Origin: Dryomyza anilis
Taxonomy: Eukaryota; Arthropoda; Insecta; Diptera; Dryomyzidae
Reading direction: 5' to 3'
Length of the DNA: 64,000 nt
Assembly: GCA_951804985.1 (NCBI GenBank)
Contig: OX638134.1
Coordinates: forward strand, 6,890,790-6,954,789
The notes beneath the pieces are model-generated. The model worked only from the letters and a program-made list of their open reading frames with translations. It had not been told where the DNA came from and did no database searches. Below, one piece after another: positions 31,101-42,289 of the stretch. The first letter of the stretch is position 1. Each line of letters opens with the position of its first letter. The position numbers and the translations under genes are program-made.

Positions 31101-34100
31101 GTACGAAGAAAGGCTGAATAGGCGTTAGGTAGGCTGTAGAACATACTAGCAATTTATAGAATCGACTGGATGTTTGTAGGACACAGAAAGGCTACACTGT
31201 ATGTTAGACTGACTGACTGACTATTAGGCCCTAGGACTGAATGTTAGTTTTGCGTTTGTAGTGAAAAATAAAATTACCTCATTGTGCACACGGCTCCAAG
31301 CTTTCCACACGGGCAAAATGGCCATGTTGCCATCGTAGCTGCGTTCGATACCACGCCAACTTTCCGTTAAAACGTAATCGCTGTAGTCACGCGATGCTGC
31401 GCCATCTTTGATTATTTTATGTGTTTTTTTATTATTAAATATTTTTTTTTATATTTTTTATATATTTTTTATATATTTTTTATATATTTTTATATATTTT
31501 TTATATATTTGTTTTATATATATTTATGTATATTTTTTCATTTTGAAATCATTTTTGCCGATAACGGGTTTTGCGTAGTGTGGCAACGTAGCAGAAATGC
31601 ACACGCAAGGCGCAACACACACAACAGAAACGGAAATGGCGCCATTGTAGTTATTATTTTTGTTGTTGGTTTTGTTTTAGATACACACCGGAAGTCGTCA
31701 GGTATACGCAATAAAAGGCAGCGTGGCAAAATCGAAAAAGAAAAAGAAGAGAAAAAAAAGTTAATAAATTATAAATAAATATATCAAGCTTCTTGCTAAT
31801 GTGGCAACACTGTTCATTGCGTTAACTCTACACAAATTGTCAAACAGTGTTGATTTTTAAATTTTCTAAATATTTGTGTAGATAATATCGACGCTTCCAT
31901 GCTATATCAAGCTAAGTCTAAAAAGTCTTGCAGAGTCGTGCAGCTGAAGCCTTCAATTTTTTTTGAAAGCATCTTGGGTTTTTAAGATAAATAGAATTGC
32001 ATTTTTTTAACGTTTACCCCAATATATTTATTAAAAACCAAAAATTTATATGTCTACTTAGAATATTATAAAATTCGGAAACTTCAAAGTAAAAACTTAC
32101 TAAGTATTTCTAAGTCCAATATGGAATGTTAGTTTTTAAAATAGTTTGATTTATGCTAAATACATTTTTTGTTATAACTTTGGATAAGATCGACCGATCT
32201 GCACCAAAATTTGACAAAAAATACATTCAGATGTATAGAATCCAAAAATGACATTAAAACATTAAAACATTAAAAACATACTAAGTATACTTGGCATGTA
32301 ATGGAATGGGATGGTCGATATGTACTTAATATAGTTTATTTAACTATTGAAGTAAAGAGACCTGTAGACTATGTACATTTGGCAAAAAAGACTTTACGCA
32401 AATTATGTCGACAATTGTGTTGTAGACTATGTATACAATTTATAGAATATATAGATAATTCTGTAGACTATATAGACATTAGTGCATACTATGGAGATAA
32501 TAGTTTACACTATGTGAAAGCTGTGTAGATTATAAAGACAGTTATATAATTGCTTAGAATATGTAGACAATGCTGTTGATTATGTAGATAATTGTGAAAA
32601 CTATGTAGATAATTGTGAAGACTATGAATTGTGTAGACTTTATAGAGAATTGTGTATACTATGAAGATAATAGTTTACACTATGTAGAAGCTGTGTATAT
32701 TATAAAGATAGTTATATAATTATTTAGAAAATATAGACAATTATTTAGAAAATATAGATAATTGTGTTGATTATGTAGACAATTGTGAAAACTATGTAGA
32801 TAATTGTGTAGACTTTATAGACAATTGTATAAACTATGAATACTAGGAAGTCTATGTAGATCATCTAAGCTTTTATGGAAACGTTTATCGAATGAATGGA
32901 TCTATTAGAAAAAATACTCCTTAAAAAATGTATAATCTACATAATATGTAGACAATCTCGCACAACACTGTTTAACACACACACACACACCTAAATAGCT
33001 ATACAATAAAACATACACTCACCTTTTGTGTGCTTGCAATATGCATAATTGCCATCGCGGATTTCATCATCAATCAGAGCTTTGATTATGTCATTGCATG
33101 TGGTTTTGTTTGTTACGCCGGACACATAGCGTGGCTCATCATCGATCCAAATGGGAATTTCCTTGTGACCTTGTTCCTGTAAAGCAAATGAAAAATTAAT
33201 CAAATTAATTCATTATAAAATAAATAAGATTAAAAAATTATTTCAATTTAATGTACACAGTTTGAAATAAAATTCTAAAAGTTAATAATCAAATAGTTCG
33301 GTAGATTCTCTACAAACCAGAGTTATTTTGTATTAATGAAATAACTTTTATTTATAAAACTCAGTATATTCGTTTCAAAATTAAATTTTCTAAATCACTA
33401 AAATTTGTTTATCGTAATTGAGAACTTCTTCGATATCTATAACAATAAAAATAGTGATATCCTTTTTCGTACTATTTTAAATGATAAAAAATGATAATTT
33501 GGACCTATTTTTATTTTTTAATTTATAATGAGAAAACTAAAATAAACATTTATCTAAATATTGCTAATTATATAGAATTAAAATTTAAGTTATTCCTAAT
33601 ATATATTTAAATTTCTAAAAAAACCTACAATATTTATCATTATCTGAAGGTAAGAAGAACCTTTATGAATCTGAATACAGAAAAATACTCATTTGTCATT
33701 AGGTTGTAAGAAAGAATAAGTTTGTTGTGACAACCAAATTCATTCTGATAATAGAAAATGTCTACAAATTGATTGATGAAACTTTCATATTCGGTTGGTG
33801 CTACAAATCATATCATATACACACACCAAATGATTGTATTTTTTTTTAATTGGTTTTAGTCTAAACTACCACCTTTTAGTTCTTGCTATATGAATCTACT
33901 AAACATTTGTAACAAAAGAATAGTTGAGAGTAATAAATATCTTGACCGAGTGTCTTTTGACTCAATAAACATTTGCAATCTATTTGTAACCCATCAGAAA
34001 CCTTTTTACAACTATTTGTCATATCATATACTCACACCAAATGATTGTATTTTTTTTTTAATTGGTTGTAGTCTAAACTATCACCTTTTAGTTCTTGCTA

Positions 34101-34550
34101 TAAGAATGTACTTGTAACCTATTCTATTTGTTACCCTTCAGAAACCTTTTTACAATTATTTTGTTTAATTATTATACTCACCACAGTACTATTTACACCA
34201 TACAAAGAGATCGATCGATGACTGCGACCGCCACGACTGCTACCGGTACGATTAGATTTGTAATTTTTGTGCCTTCGATGACAATCATTTTGATTGTCAG
34301 TTGTTTTATAGTGATTATTGTTGTTGTTATTGTTATTCATGTTATTGTAGTTGTTGTAATTATTATTCACATTATTGTCATGGTTGTTGTGAGGTTTTTG
34401 TGGTTGTTGCTGTAGCTGCTTTTGTGCTGATTGACGTTGACATTTTGGCGGTAAAATTGGACTGGACTTTAATGCTTCAGGCAAATTAAATAATGACGGA
34501 CATGCTTCCAGCGTATCATCGATCAGTGTTGAGTTTTGTTGAGGTGCCAT
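28164..34550 (-). CDS. meru: Meru-type RASSF9/RASSF10 protein (RA domain plus coiled coil), 4 coding exons
   Basis: Exons (5'-3') 34550-34182, 33176-33023, 31405-31278, 29204-28164 join to 563 aa; an in-frame ATG at 34577 would add 9. N-terminal Ras-association RASSF proteins act as scaffolds. Drosophila Meru links planar-polarity factors (Frizzled/Dishevelled) to Bazooka in dividing sensory-organ precursors. Residues 1-123 are Gln/Asn-rich (a run of eight Asn). The RA domain spans exons 2-3 and the start of exon 4 (about 129-235), with IPIWIDDEPRYVSGVTNKTT and LTESWRGIERSYDGNMAILP, characteristic of RASSF7-10. A Lys/Ser-rich basic linker follows (about 255-410), then a coiled coil (about 417-506). 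The C-terminus is ASMLV, a possible class II PDZ-binding tail (Met-Leu-Val), consistent with Bazooka binding. Exon 3's acceptor lacks a pyrimidine tract. Introns are large and repeat-filled (1005, 1617 and 2073 bp). Confidence 0.88.
29279..29977. mobile_element. 699-bp mariner-like MITE inside meru intron 3
   Basis: Begins CACAGAAAAAAAAATCG and ends CGATTATTTTTTTCTGTG, near-perfect inverses, with TA on both sides (29277-29278, 29978-29979). The interior includes a less AT-rich patch (29330-29640: TGCGTGGTCGCTGTAGCAGT, repeated as GAGTGGTCGTTGTAGCAGT) with no identifiable protein. Confidence 0.75.
30235..30330 (-). repeat. tRNA-like sequence (SINE head or tRNA pseudogene)
   Basis: On the minus strand, CGTTAGCTTAGTGTTTAG resembles a tRNA D-arm/A box and TGTTCTAACCCC, about 35 bases on, resembles a B box. 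Spacing fits a tRNA, but the stems do not pair well enough to call an active tRNA. A T-rich stretch follows. Confidence 0.35.
31406..33022 (-). other. meru intron 2 with two simple-repeat tracts
   Basis: 31436-31530 is a run of TATATTTTT-type repeats directly upstream (in transcript sense) of the exon 3 acceptor. 31550-31830 is a less AT-rich island with TGGCAACACTG. 32300-32960 is a diverged minisatellite built of GTAGACTATGTAGATAATTG words. A short (AC)n lies at 32975-32989. Confidence 0.7.
33177..34181 (-). other. meru intron 1 with a 211-bp-offset duplication
   Basis: About 95 bp beginning CATATCATATACACACACCA (33808) recurs at 34019, with the following CAGAAACCTTTTTACAA also present after each copy (33997 and 34139). 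The second copy lies next to the exon 1 donor. Confidence 0.75.
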
Positions 34551-34631
34551 ATTTAAAATATTTAAATATAATGACAACGACTTCTGGTAAATGTGTTAAA
34601 TATTGTGCAATATAATAAATGCGCTGAACAA
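34551..34631 (-). other. meru 5' UTR part of exon with probable upstream intron
   Basis: TTTTTCTCACATTACAG, a strong minus-strand acceptor, ends at 34632, giving an 81-bp leader before the ATG at 34550 (54 bp before the ATG at 34577). It implies at least one non-coding exon further upstream. A good minus-strand donor (GAGAGT/GTAAGTGAG) lies at 39570/39569 in a promoter-like region. Confidence 0.45.
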
Positions 34632-34769
34632 CTGTAATGTGAGAAAAATTAAAGAAAATTTAATTTAAATTAAATGCCATAAAATAATTTATTATATTTA
34701 TTATCATTTATAATATTTATTTGTAGAATATGTTAAGATATTGTCTTAACGTGCTCAAGATCCAGAATA

Positions 34770-35360
34770 TGTTTAGAATATGTTTAGTTAATTGTAAAAT
34801 AGGTTGTAGAGTAGGTTGTGGCATTGGTGTGGTGTGTAGATTGTAGGGTAGGTTGTAGAGTAGCTTGTAGGTTATAGAGTAGGTTGTAGAATAGGTTGTA
34901 GAGTATATTGTAGAGTATATTGTAAAGTAGTTTATAGTGTAGGTTGTAGAGTAGGTTATGGAGTAGGTTGTAGAGTAGGTTATAGAGTAGGTTATAGAGT
35001 AGGTCGTGAAATATGTTGTAAAGTAGTTTATAGTGTATATTGTAGAGTAGGTTATAGAGTAGGTTGTAAAGTATGTTGTAAAGTAGTTTATAGTGTAGAT
35101 TGTAGAGTATGTTATAGAATAGGTTGTAGAGAAGGTTGTAGCATAGGTTGTAGTATAGGCTGTAGAGTAGGTTGTAGAATAAATAGAACAGAAAGTTTAA
35201 GAGAACATGGTAAAACAGTTTGTAGATTATTTTCTACAATAGTTGTAGTGTGGCTGTAAAGTGGTTGCAGTGTAGTTGTAAAGTGGTTGCAGTGTGGTTG
35301 TAAAGTGGTTGTAAAGGAAATTGTAGAGTATTTATAAGGTAGATTGTAGGACATGATGTA
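34770..35360. repeat. 12-bp minisatellite TAGAGTAGGTTG
   Basis: Diverged tandem copies of TAGAGTAGGTTG (also GTAAAGTAGTTTATAGTG variants) run to about 35200. A related 12-bp form, GTGTGGTTGTAAAGTGGTTG, occurs at 35240-35310. Asymmetric strand composition, G-rich and C-poor on the plus strand. Confidence 0.85.
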
Positions 35361-36430
35361 ATATAGCAAGTTTTGTGAAGTATATTCTATATTTATAGCG
35401 TATGTTACTCAGCTGAATTATGAGATTACATAAAAGACGGCGCCAACTTGGCCACAAAGTTGCGGCATGAAACGAAAACGTGATAATTTGCATTTTTGTT
35501 GCCGCACGAAAAGAGCCGTTTTTTTGGGGGGGGGGGGGGGGTTTGCATTGTGTTGGCCAAGGTAATAATCAGCGTTTAACTGCATTTGTTTTTGTTGTTG
35601 TTGTAGTTGTGTGCCTTGTACAACACATACAATCCAACACGCAACTACGAAAGGAACTTTGCGTTGCACCACACACACACAGCCACAAAAGCAATTGTCT
35701 AAAAATTCCAACTTGTACTATGTACGTCGACTTTCGTCCTTTCGACAGACGCCACAATGTCCCGGCACTTTGAGTCTAACGATCAATTAAGATTTGTGCT
35801 GTGCGATAAAAAATATATGTATGAAATTCACCCTCTGTCGGCGAACAGAACAGAACCGAACCGAAGCACTTTCGACCAACACAGATGTCGTTGGTATTTT
35901 TGTAACTATTTTTCCTAATAACGTGACTTGTGCCTAGCATGCATCCAACTATTACCTACCTATTACTTCCTTCTACCTATACATATTACCTATATCACAT
36001 ATATATTTATGGGCCTAGTTGCAGTTTGTGTTCATGTGTGTGTGTGTGGTTGTGTGATTGGCGTGATTATCGCGCAAATAATGGCTTCCAATGAATTCGA
36101 AATATAATCATTTGAAAATTGCATTTTTCGTTGGGTGAACGAATGGACTAAAAACATGAAATAACGTTAGGTCTTTGGGGTATATTTGAAGTAAGGCCTC
36201 CTGAAGTTTCTTTATAAAAATCAATTTAATGTCAAATTGATTTAATTAATTATGTTTTAAATTACAAAGATAAGGAAGATTTAAGGATTTTGGCGCTCTA
36301 CACATTTATTTTTTTATATTGAAGATAGTTTAATAATTTTGGTTTGCAATTAAAAAAGGTCTTTAAAGTGTTTTTTTTTTCATTAGTTCGTCATAAGAAG
36401 GACTTTTAACATAAATTTAATTTTTACCAA
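35361..36430. other. Unique island with a 16-G run
   Basis: 35430-36120 is less AT-rich than its surroundings. An uninterrupted run of 16 G occurs at 35526-35541. Frames through it are not supported as coding. It could be regulatory DNA upstream of meru. Confidence 0.4.
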
Positions 36431-37310
36431 AATTTTGAATTTCTGACTGTAAGTTGAATTTTTCACCATGAGATGAGTTTTTCATCATAAAATTAAAATT
36501 TTCTCATTAAATTAAATTTTCATCGTCAAATGAATTTTTAATTTTTTCCTTATTAAATTAAATTTTAATTGTAAAATGGATTTTTCAACATAAAATGAAT
36601 TTTTCACCATAAGATGAATTTTTCACCATAAGAGGAATGAATTTTTCACCATAAAATGAGTTGTTTACCATACGACGTATTTTTCACCATAAAATGAATT
36701 TTTCACCATAAAATGATTTTTTCGCCATAAAATGTATTTTTCGCCATAAGATGAATTTTTCACCATAAGATGAATTTTTCATTATTAAATGAATTTTTCA
36801 CCATAAGTTGAATTTTTATCATAAAATTAATTTTTCACGGTAAAATAGATTTTTCACCTCAAAAAGTATTTTTCATCATTAAGTGAATTTTACACCACGA
36901 GATGAATTATTCACCATAAGATAAGTTTTTCATTTTAAGTTGAATTTTTCATCATAAAATTAAATTTTCTACGTAAAAGGATTTTTTCACCATAAGATGT
37001 ATTTTTACTCATTTAATGAATTATTCACCACAAGATTAGTTTTTAACCATAAATTGAATTTTTCATCATTTAATGAATTTTTTGACGTAGAATGATTTCT
37101 TAACGTACAAATTTATTTTTGACAATATTTAAGTAAAATTTTATACCATAAATGGAATTTATATAAGTTGAATTTTTTTATCATTAAAAGAATTTTTTAC
37201 TATAAAATAAATTTTACAACATAAAATGAGTCTCAATCGAAAACTTTATTTTTGTCGTTAAATAAATTTTTCAACATAAGTTAAATTTTTCACCACAAAA
37301 TATGAAAAAT
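36430..37310 (+). repeat. Variant 19-bp minisatellite TTTTTCACCATAAAATGAA
   Basis: Roughly 45 diverged copies of a 19-bp unit. The unit keeps the TTTTTCAC start and the 19-bp period of the satellite at 15.5, 47 and 58 kb but differs in the second half, so it is either a diverged relative or convergent. Confidence 0.75.
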
Positions 37311-39260
37311 TGCGGAACCCAAATTTGAGTATTTTTCAATGAACATCAAACATCAAATAAATTTAGTTTTAAATTTCATATCACGTTTTAAGGTTCTTCC
37401 AGTTTATCATTCAAGTTTAAAGTCTTTAATTAATATTTCCATTTTACTCACCACATGTGTTGAAATTGACAAACATGAAATATCTTAAAATATTCGATGT
37501 AAAATAGTTAAAGTTCCAGAGAAAATATTATTGAAAATATTTATGAAATTTTAGGACTTTAAAGGTTCAGGTTTTCAGTTACATTTTCAAGTTAAACTTA
37601 GTTTAAAGTAGATATTTCATTTCGTCTATAGGCCATATATAACAAATATTTAAAATTAAATATTAACTGATTACTAATTATCTCTCTGTTTGTAATATTT
37701 AACGATATTCCGACGTTTTGATAAGAAACAATAGATGTTTTATGAGCAAAATGTGAAAAACTAAGTTTAAACCTGTACTAAAAAACTGAACCTAAGAAAT
37801 ATTTATTATACATTATAAACAGTCCTATCGGAAACAAAAATTTCCACGAAATTCTGAAATTAAATTTATTTGCCTATCGTCGTTATGAAAATATGTAAAT
37901 TAAAAATAAAAATATATATTTTTAAATGAATCACATAAAATATTGATTGATCTGACCAAAATTTTGTCTAGTCAAACGCAAAAAAATATAAATTTTAATT
38001 TGAAATTCATTAAATTAGTTGAACTATTCTGAATGAAATGCAAAAGAAAAAAGATCGAAAACTCAAAATTGTTAAAAATAAGAGTCCAAAATATGTAGAA
38101 TAACACGAAAGAAAACAGATCGAAACTCAAAATTGTTAAAAATAAGAGTCCAAAATATCTACGTAATAACTCAAAAACTTGAGGAAATATGACAAAACTG
38201 AGTATGAGTGCGTGATTAGAATTCTGAAGTCCATCGGAAAATCATACTAAGAAAGAGGATTTGTTTGCTCCAACAGCACGAATATTGCTGCAATACTACT
38301 GCAAAGTTGCAGCAATATTGCTGCAAGATTTTAGCAATATTCGTGCTATAGGTGTGTTGTCACGAAAATCAAAATTATAAAATTTATCGAAAACATTAAT
38401 ATGTATTTAAATTTATAAAATTCTTAAAAACTGGCTTAAGTAGTTTGGCCGCCGCATTTAGTTTTGACACCCAAAGAACCACAGAATTTTAAAACCAACT
38501 GTGAATTCTCCCAGTGCCAAGAATAAACGCGCGAAATTTGGTAGCAGCAGTTTTTATTTTAAATATTAAGGAAATTTTGAAAAGATTTGAAAAAAGTAGA
38601 TATTTTTTACAAACGTTTTTTTACAACTCTTGGCAACATATTACACAAAATGTTTGTAAAATAATTTTCTTGTATTCTATATGTTTTATTATAACAAATT
38701 TATATAAAACAATTCTTACCTCGATTTTATTGTAGTTAAATAACAGCGGTGTCTTCTTGTATAGAGCTTGTGTAAAATTCACTTTTTTAAAAACTGCTTC
38801 TTTATTGTTTGTAACGTAGAAATGTTTGCAAAAAAATTGTAATGTTTGCTACAATTTCCTTATGTTTTTAACAAACTTAAAAATGTTTATAACAAAGGCA
38901 ATAATGTTTCTAATTGAGTTTTACACAACATAAAATATTTTTAACACAACAAAAAATGTGTGTAACACAAATGAAATGTTTTAAAAAGTAGCTCAATGTT
39001 TGCAACTAAAATTTTAACGTTTGCAGCAATTAAAATAATATTTTTATTAATTCAAAATATTAACTGAAGTGTACTTTGTTAAAAAAAACATGTTTAATAT
39101 ATTTGTTATATTCTTTTATGTGTTTGAATTATGTTTGTGCCAATTGTTTTTTTTGTATTAATTATTATTGCTGCTATTATGAATATTGCTGGTATTTTTG
39201 GCACCGTACTGGAGCACAGGACATGTTAGTCCTTTGAGCTTTGGCTGTTAACTGAAAATC
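37311..39260. other. AT-rich DNA containing a nested palindrome
   Basis: No gene. A 73-nt foldback lies at 38275-38347 (reported separately). 38035-38160 contains a short direct repeat (AAAAAGATCGAAAACTCAAA / GAAAACAGATCGAAACTCAA). 38740-39040 is rich in ATGTTT words. Confidence 0.5.
38275..38347. repeat. 73-nt nested palindrome (hairpin)
   Basis: The outer arms AGCACGAATATTGCT and AGCAATATTCGTGCT are a perfect 15-bp inverted repeat. Inside, TTGCAGCAATATTGCTGCAA (38307-38326) is a perfect 20-bp palindrome. It could be a very small foldback element or an RNA hairpin. Confidence 0.7.
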
Positions 39261-39269
39261 AAATTCGAA

Positions 39270-40150
39270 ATGTGTCTCGCATGTCTGGCTGCGTAATTTT
39301 TCTTCCAAATGTGCTGCTTCTTCTTCTTTTGGTTTCTTCCTCTTTTCCACTTCTTCCGCTTTTTGTACACAACTTCGACTTTTTTTTTATGCTACTCTCT
39401 CTCTTGCTCTCGCTCTGCTTCACTGCATACACTTTGTTGTCGTTCTCTTCCTCTTCCTACCAACCGGAAACTAGCGCTGCCAGTAACTAACAGTTAGCAC
39501 GACCTGCTTCGCTGCCTTTTTCCGCGCAAATAATTCTGCAGCCTATCGTTATCGCACTCACTCACTTACACTCTCTATCTCTCTTTGACACAAGCGCACA
39601 AACACCGCGCACTTGTCGCGCGATCGTCGCTTGGTTTCGTTTATGTAAATTCCGCGATGACGACGACGACCGCGATGTCGACTTTTGCTTCGTTAATGTT
39701 TGTGTCAGTCGTGGCACGGTTGCCAAGGCGCCACAATAACCTTGTTTGTGTCCTAACAACGTGGTAACCAAGCACTATGCCGCACTTCACAACACTCGTC
39801 GGCGATATCACGAAGCAGACGACGAAGATGATGATGGCGATTACTACACTGCGACGAAGATTAGTACAATTCGGCTTACTTTACGACAAAAATGCTGACG
39901 AAGACGATGATGTTGACAACGATGATGTTGCGAACAATAATAATGTTTACGATGACAATAATGTTGATTATAATGACGTTGATGACGTTAGCAACGACTT
40001 GATTTCGTTATGTTTTGTATGTTGGCAACACTGTGACGAGCACGAAAAGGACTAAAATGTTACGTTGTTGCGTACGATGAATACTATGTTTTTGACGATG
40101 ACGACAACGAAGACGAGGACGACCGCACGTTTTGTATCCTTGACGACGAA
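39270..40150 (-). promoter_or_regulatory. Promoter-like GAGA-rich island, possible meru first exon
   Basis: The least AT-rich stretch of the right half. On the minus strand it has GAGAGAG clusters (plus CTCTCTCTC at 39395-39403 and CTCTCTATCTCTC at 39571-39583), GAGA-factor-type sites, and a strong donor GTAAGTGAG at 39569-39561. CGACGA/GATGAC-rich triplet sequence lies at 39655-40150. A non-coding first exon of meru spliced to 34631 would fit, with an intron of about 4.9 kb. Inferred from base composition and splice signals only. Confidence 0.35.
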
Positions 40151-41140
40151 TGACTAACTAACATTTTATTTGCTGCTGCATGCCTTTAAAAAACACCCTG
40201 ACAACGACGTCGACGCAGTCTTGGCTGCTGTCGACGTTGTTGGTGCGGCACTTGCTGCAGTTGTTCTTGTTGTTATTGGCTTTGTAGTAATTATCATCAT
40301 CATCATTATCATCAAGATCAACAATACATGTACTACATACTGCATAGTATGGCATGTGGCAGCAGGCTTAGTGGCCAGGTAAACACAACAACTACTACAA
40401 AAAATATCAGCAGCAGCAATAAGAACAACCACTAGTATTACCTTTTGTTGTTGTTGTAATTATTACCATTGGCAATAAGTGCCCCGTAACAACTGCCACC
40501 AATTTTTGTTGCCAACAATTTTAGTTGCGTTTGGTTTTAACTGTATTTGTGGCTCTACAGGGAGAAACATTTTTCTATCGGGCACTTATTACTCAGAAGA
40601 ATATTTATTTGATTTAATAGTATATAAACTAAAAAATAATTTAATAGTATTTTTTATTATTTCAATAGTATTTTGTACTATTCAATATTATTTACCACAC
40701 AAAAGTAAAATTTGTTTGATTGACTAATTTTAATTTTTTATATTTTTTAAATTTTAATATTTTTCCAAGTGTATCTTGGTCATCATTGCTGTCGCTCTTT
40801 TGTTTGCTGTTGCAAGTCAATATTTTTTTGTTCGTCTTATCGCTATTAAGCGGTCTCTAGTTTTTTTAGCCAACGAATGCGCGCTAAAATTCACGACGTT
40901 AGAGACAGCGCGCAGGAAACTACGTTTTGTTGTTGTTGTACTGCCATTGGTAACTGCAACAACAACTACAATAAAAATAGCAACAACAAGGACTATTAAA
41001 ACTACATAGTCCAATACAACATAGTGGCTCATTGTTGCCATATGAAATTAACACAAACAAATTTCAATTTTTAAATATTTCAATATTTTGATGCAATAGA
41101 AAATTTAAATCCATAAAATATCATGAAGATTAGAACACAT
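40151..41140. other. Trinucleotide-rich and TA-rich DNA
   Basis: 40150-40560 has many GTT/CAA and CAT/ATG triplet runs. 40560-40780 resembles a decayed copy of the AATAGTAT-rich mariner-like MITE. 40890-41000 is again triplet-rich. No coding frame is convincing. Confidence 0.4.
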
Positions 41141-41149
41141 TGTGAATAT

Positions 41150-42050
41150 TCTTCCCCAGACAATTCTTCCCCAAATATTTGATCTTCGGCTTATTCTTCC
41201 CCAAATGATTCTTCCTAGGAATATTTTTCTCAGATTCTAGATTCTTTCCCAAAATATTTTTACCCAGATAATTCTTCCCCAAATATTATTTCCCCTGAAT
41301 ATTCTTCTCAGTTCATTCCCGAAATATTCTTCTTCGGATTTTTCTTCCCCGGTATGTTTTTCCCATATTCCAGATTCATTCCCAGTTAATTCTTATCCAT
41401 AATATTCTTTCCAGCAATTTTATTCTTCCTCAGAAATTCTTCCCCAGAAAATTCTTCCCCCAAATATTTGATCTTCGGCTTATTCTTCCCCAAATGATTC
41501 TTCCTAGGAATATTTTTCTCAGATTCTAGATACTTCCCCAAAATATTCTTACCCTATAATTCTTCGCCAAATATTCTTCCCCCTGAATATTCTTCTCAGG
41601 AATATAATTCCCAGAAATATTCTTTTTCGTATTTTTCTTCCCCGGAATGATTTCCCAGATTCCATATTCCTCCCCAAAATATTCTTCCCCAGGCAATTCT
41701 TATCCGAAATATTCTTCCCCAGAATATTTTTCCCCAGAATATTCTTCCCCAGAATATTCTTCCTCGGGTTATTCTTCACCTGACAATTCATCCCCGAACT
41801 ATTCTTCCTTGAATTTTTTTCCACGTAATGTTTTTCCCAGATTGTTCCTCAAAATATTCTTCTCCCAGACAATTCCTATCCGAAATATTCTTCCCCGCAA
41901 TATTATTCTTTGTCAGAATATTCTTCCCCAAACACTTCTTCCCCAAACACTTCTTCCCCGAAATATTTTTTTCTCCGGCTTATTCTTCCCCAAAAGATAC
42001 TTCAAGGCTATTATTTCCCAGGATATACTTCCCAGAATTATTCTCGTATT
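41150..42050 (+). repeat. 15-bp minisatellite AATATTCTTCCCCAG
   Basis: Around 60 diverged copies. Because 15 is a multiple of three, both strands stay open for long stretches (plus: YSSPE repeats, 41647-42060; minus: KNILG repeats, 41549-41824). These are repeat artefacts rather than genes. Confidence 0.85.
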
Positions 42051-42289
42051 ATATTGTTGATTCCTATCTCGTCTTTTTAATATCATTATAAAGGGTAGTC
42101 AAAGGATCAATCTATTTAATCGCACTTTTCGTATCTTAAGAAAATATATAATATATAATATTTTTCAGCTGGTCTGCGATTTGATTTTAGACAAACTGTC
42201 ATATATCCTTCTTTCAAATTATTATATGGTCCTGATGGGCAACTGAAAATAGAGGTTTAAATTTTGTCTGTGGGCAGTATATCCATAAT

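Larger units (their letters stand above)
29205..31277 (-). other. meru intron 3 with nested repeats
   Basis: Holds a 699-bp TA-flanked MITE (29279-29977), a tRNA-like sequence (30235-30330) and otherwise unrecognised DNA. A short GACT tandem lies at 31209-31223. Confidence 0.7.

Noticed and set aside
34128..34489. Plus-strand Val/Ile- and Cys/Tyr-rich frames
   Set aside because: Antisense of the Asn-rich meru exon 1.
41549..42060. Long opposite-strand open frames with YSSPE and KNILG repeats
   Set aside because: They follow from a 15-bp (3n) minisatellite lacking stops; no splice or start context and no non-repeat domain.
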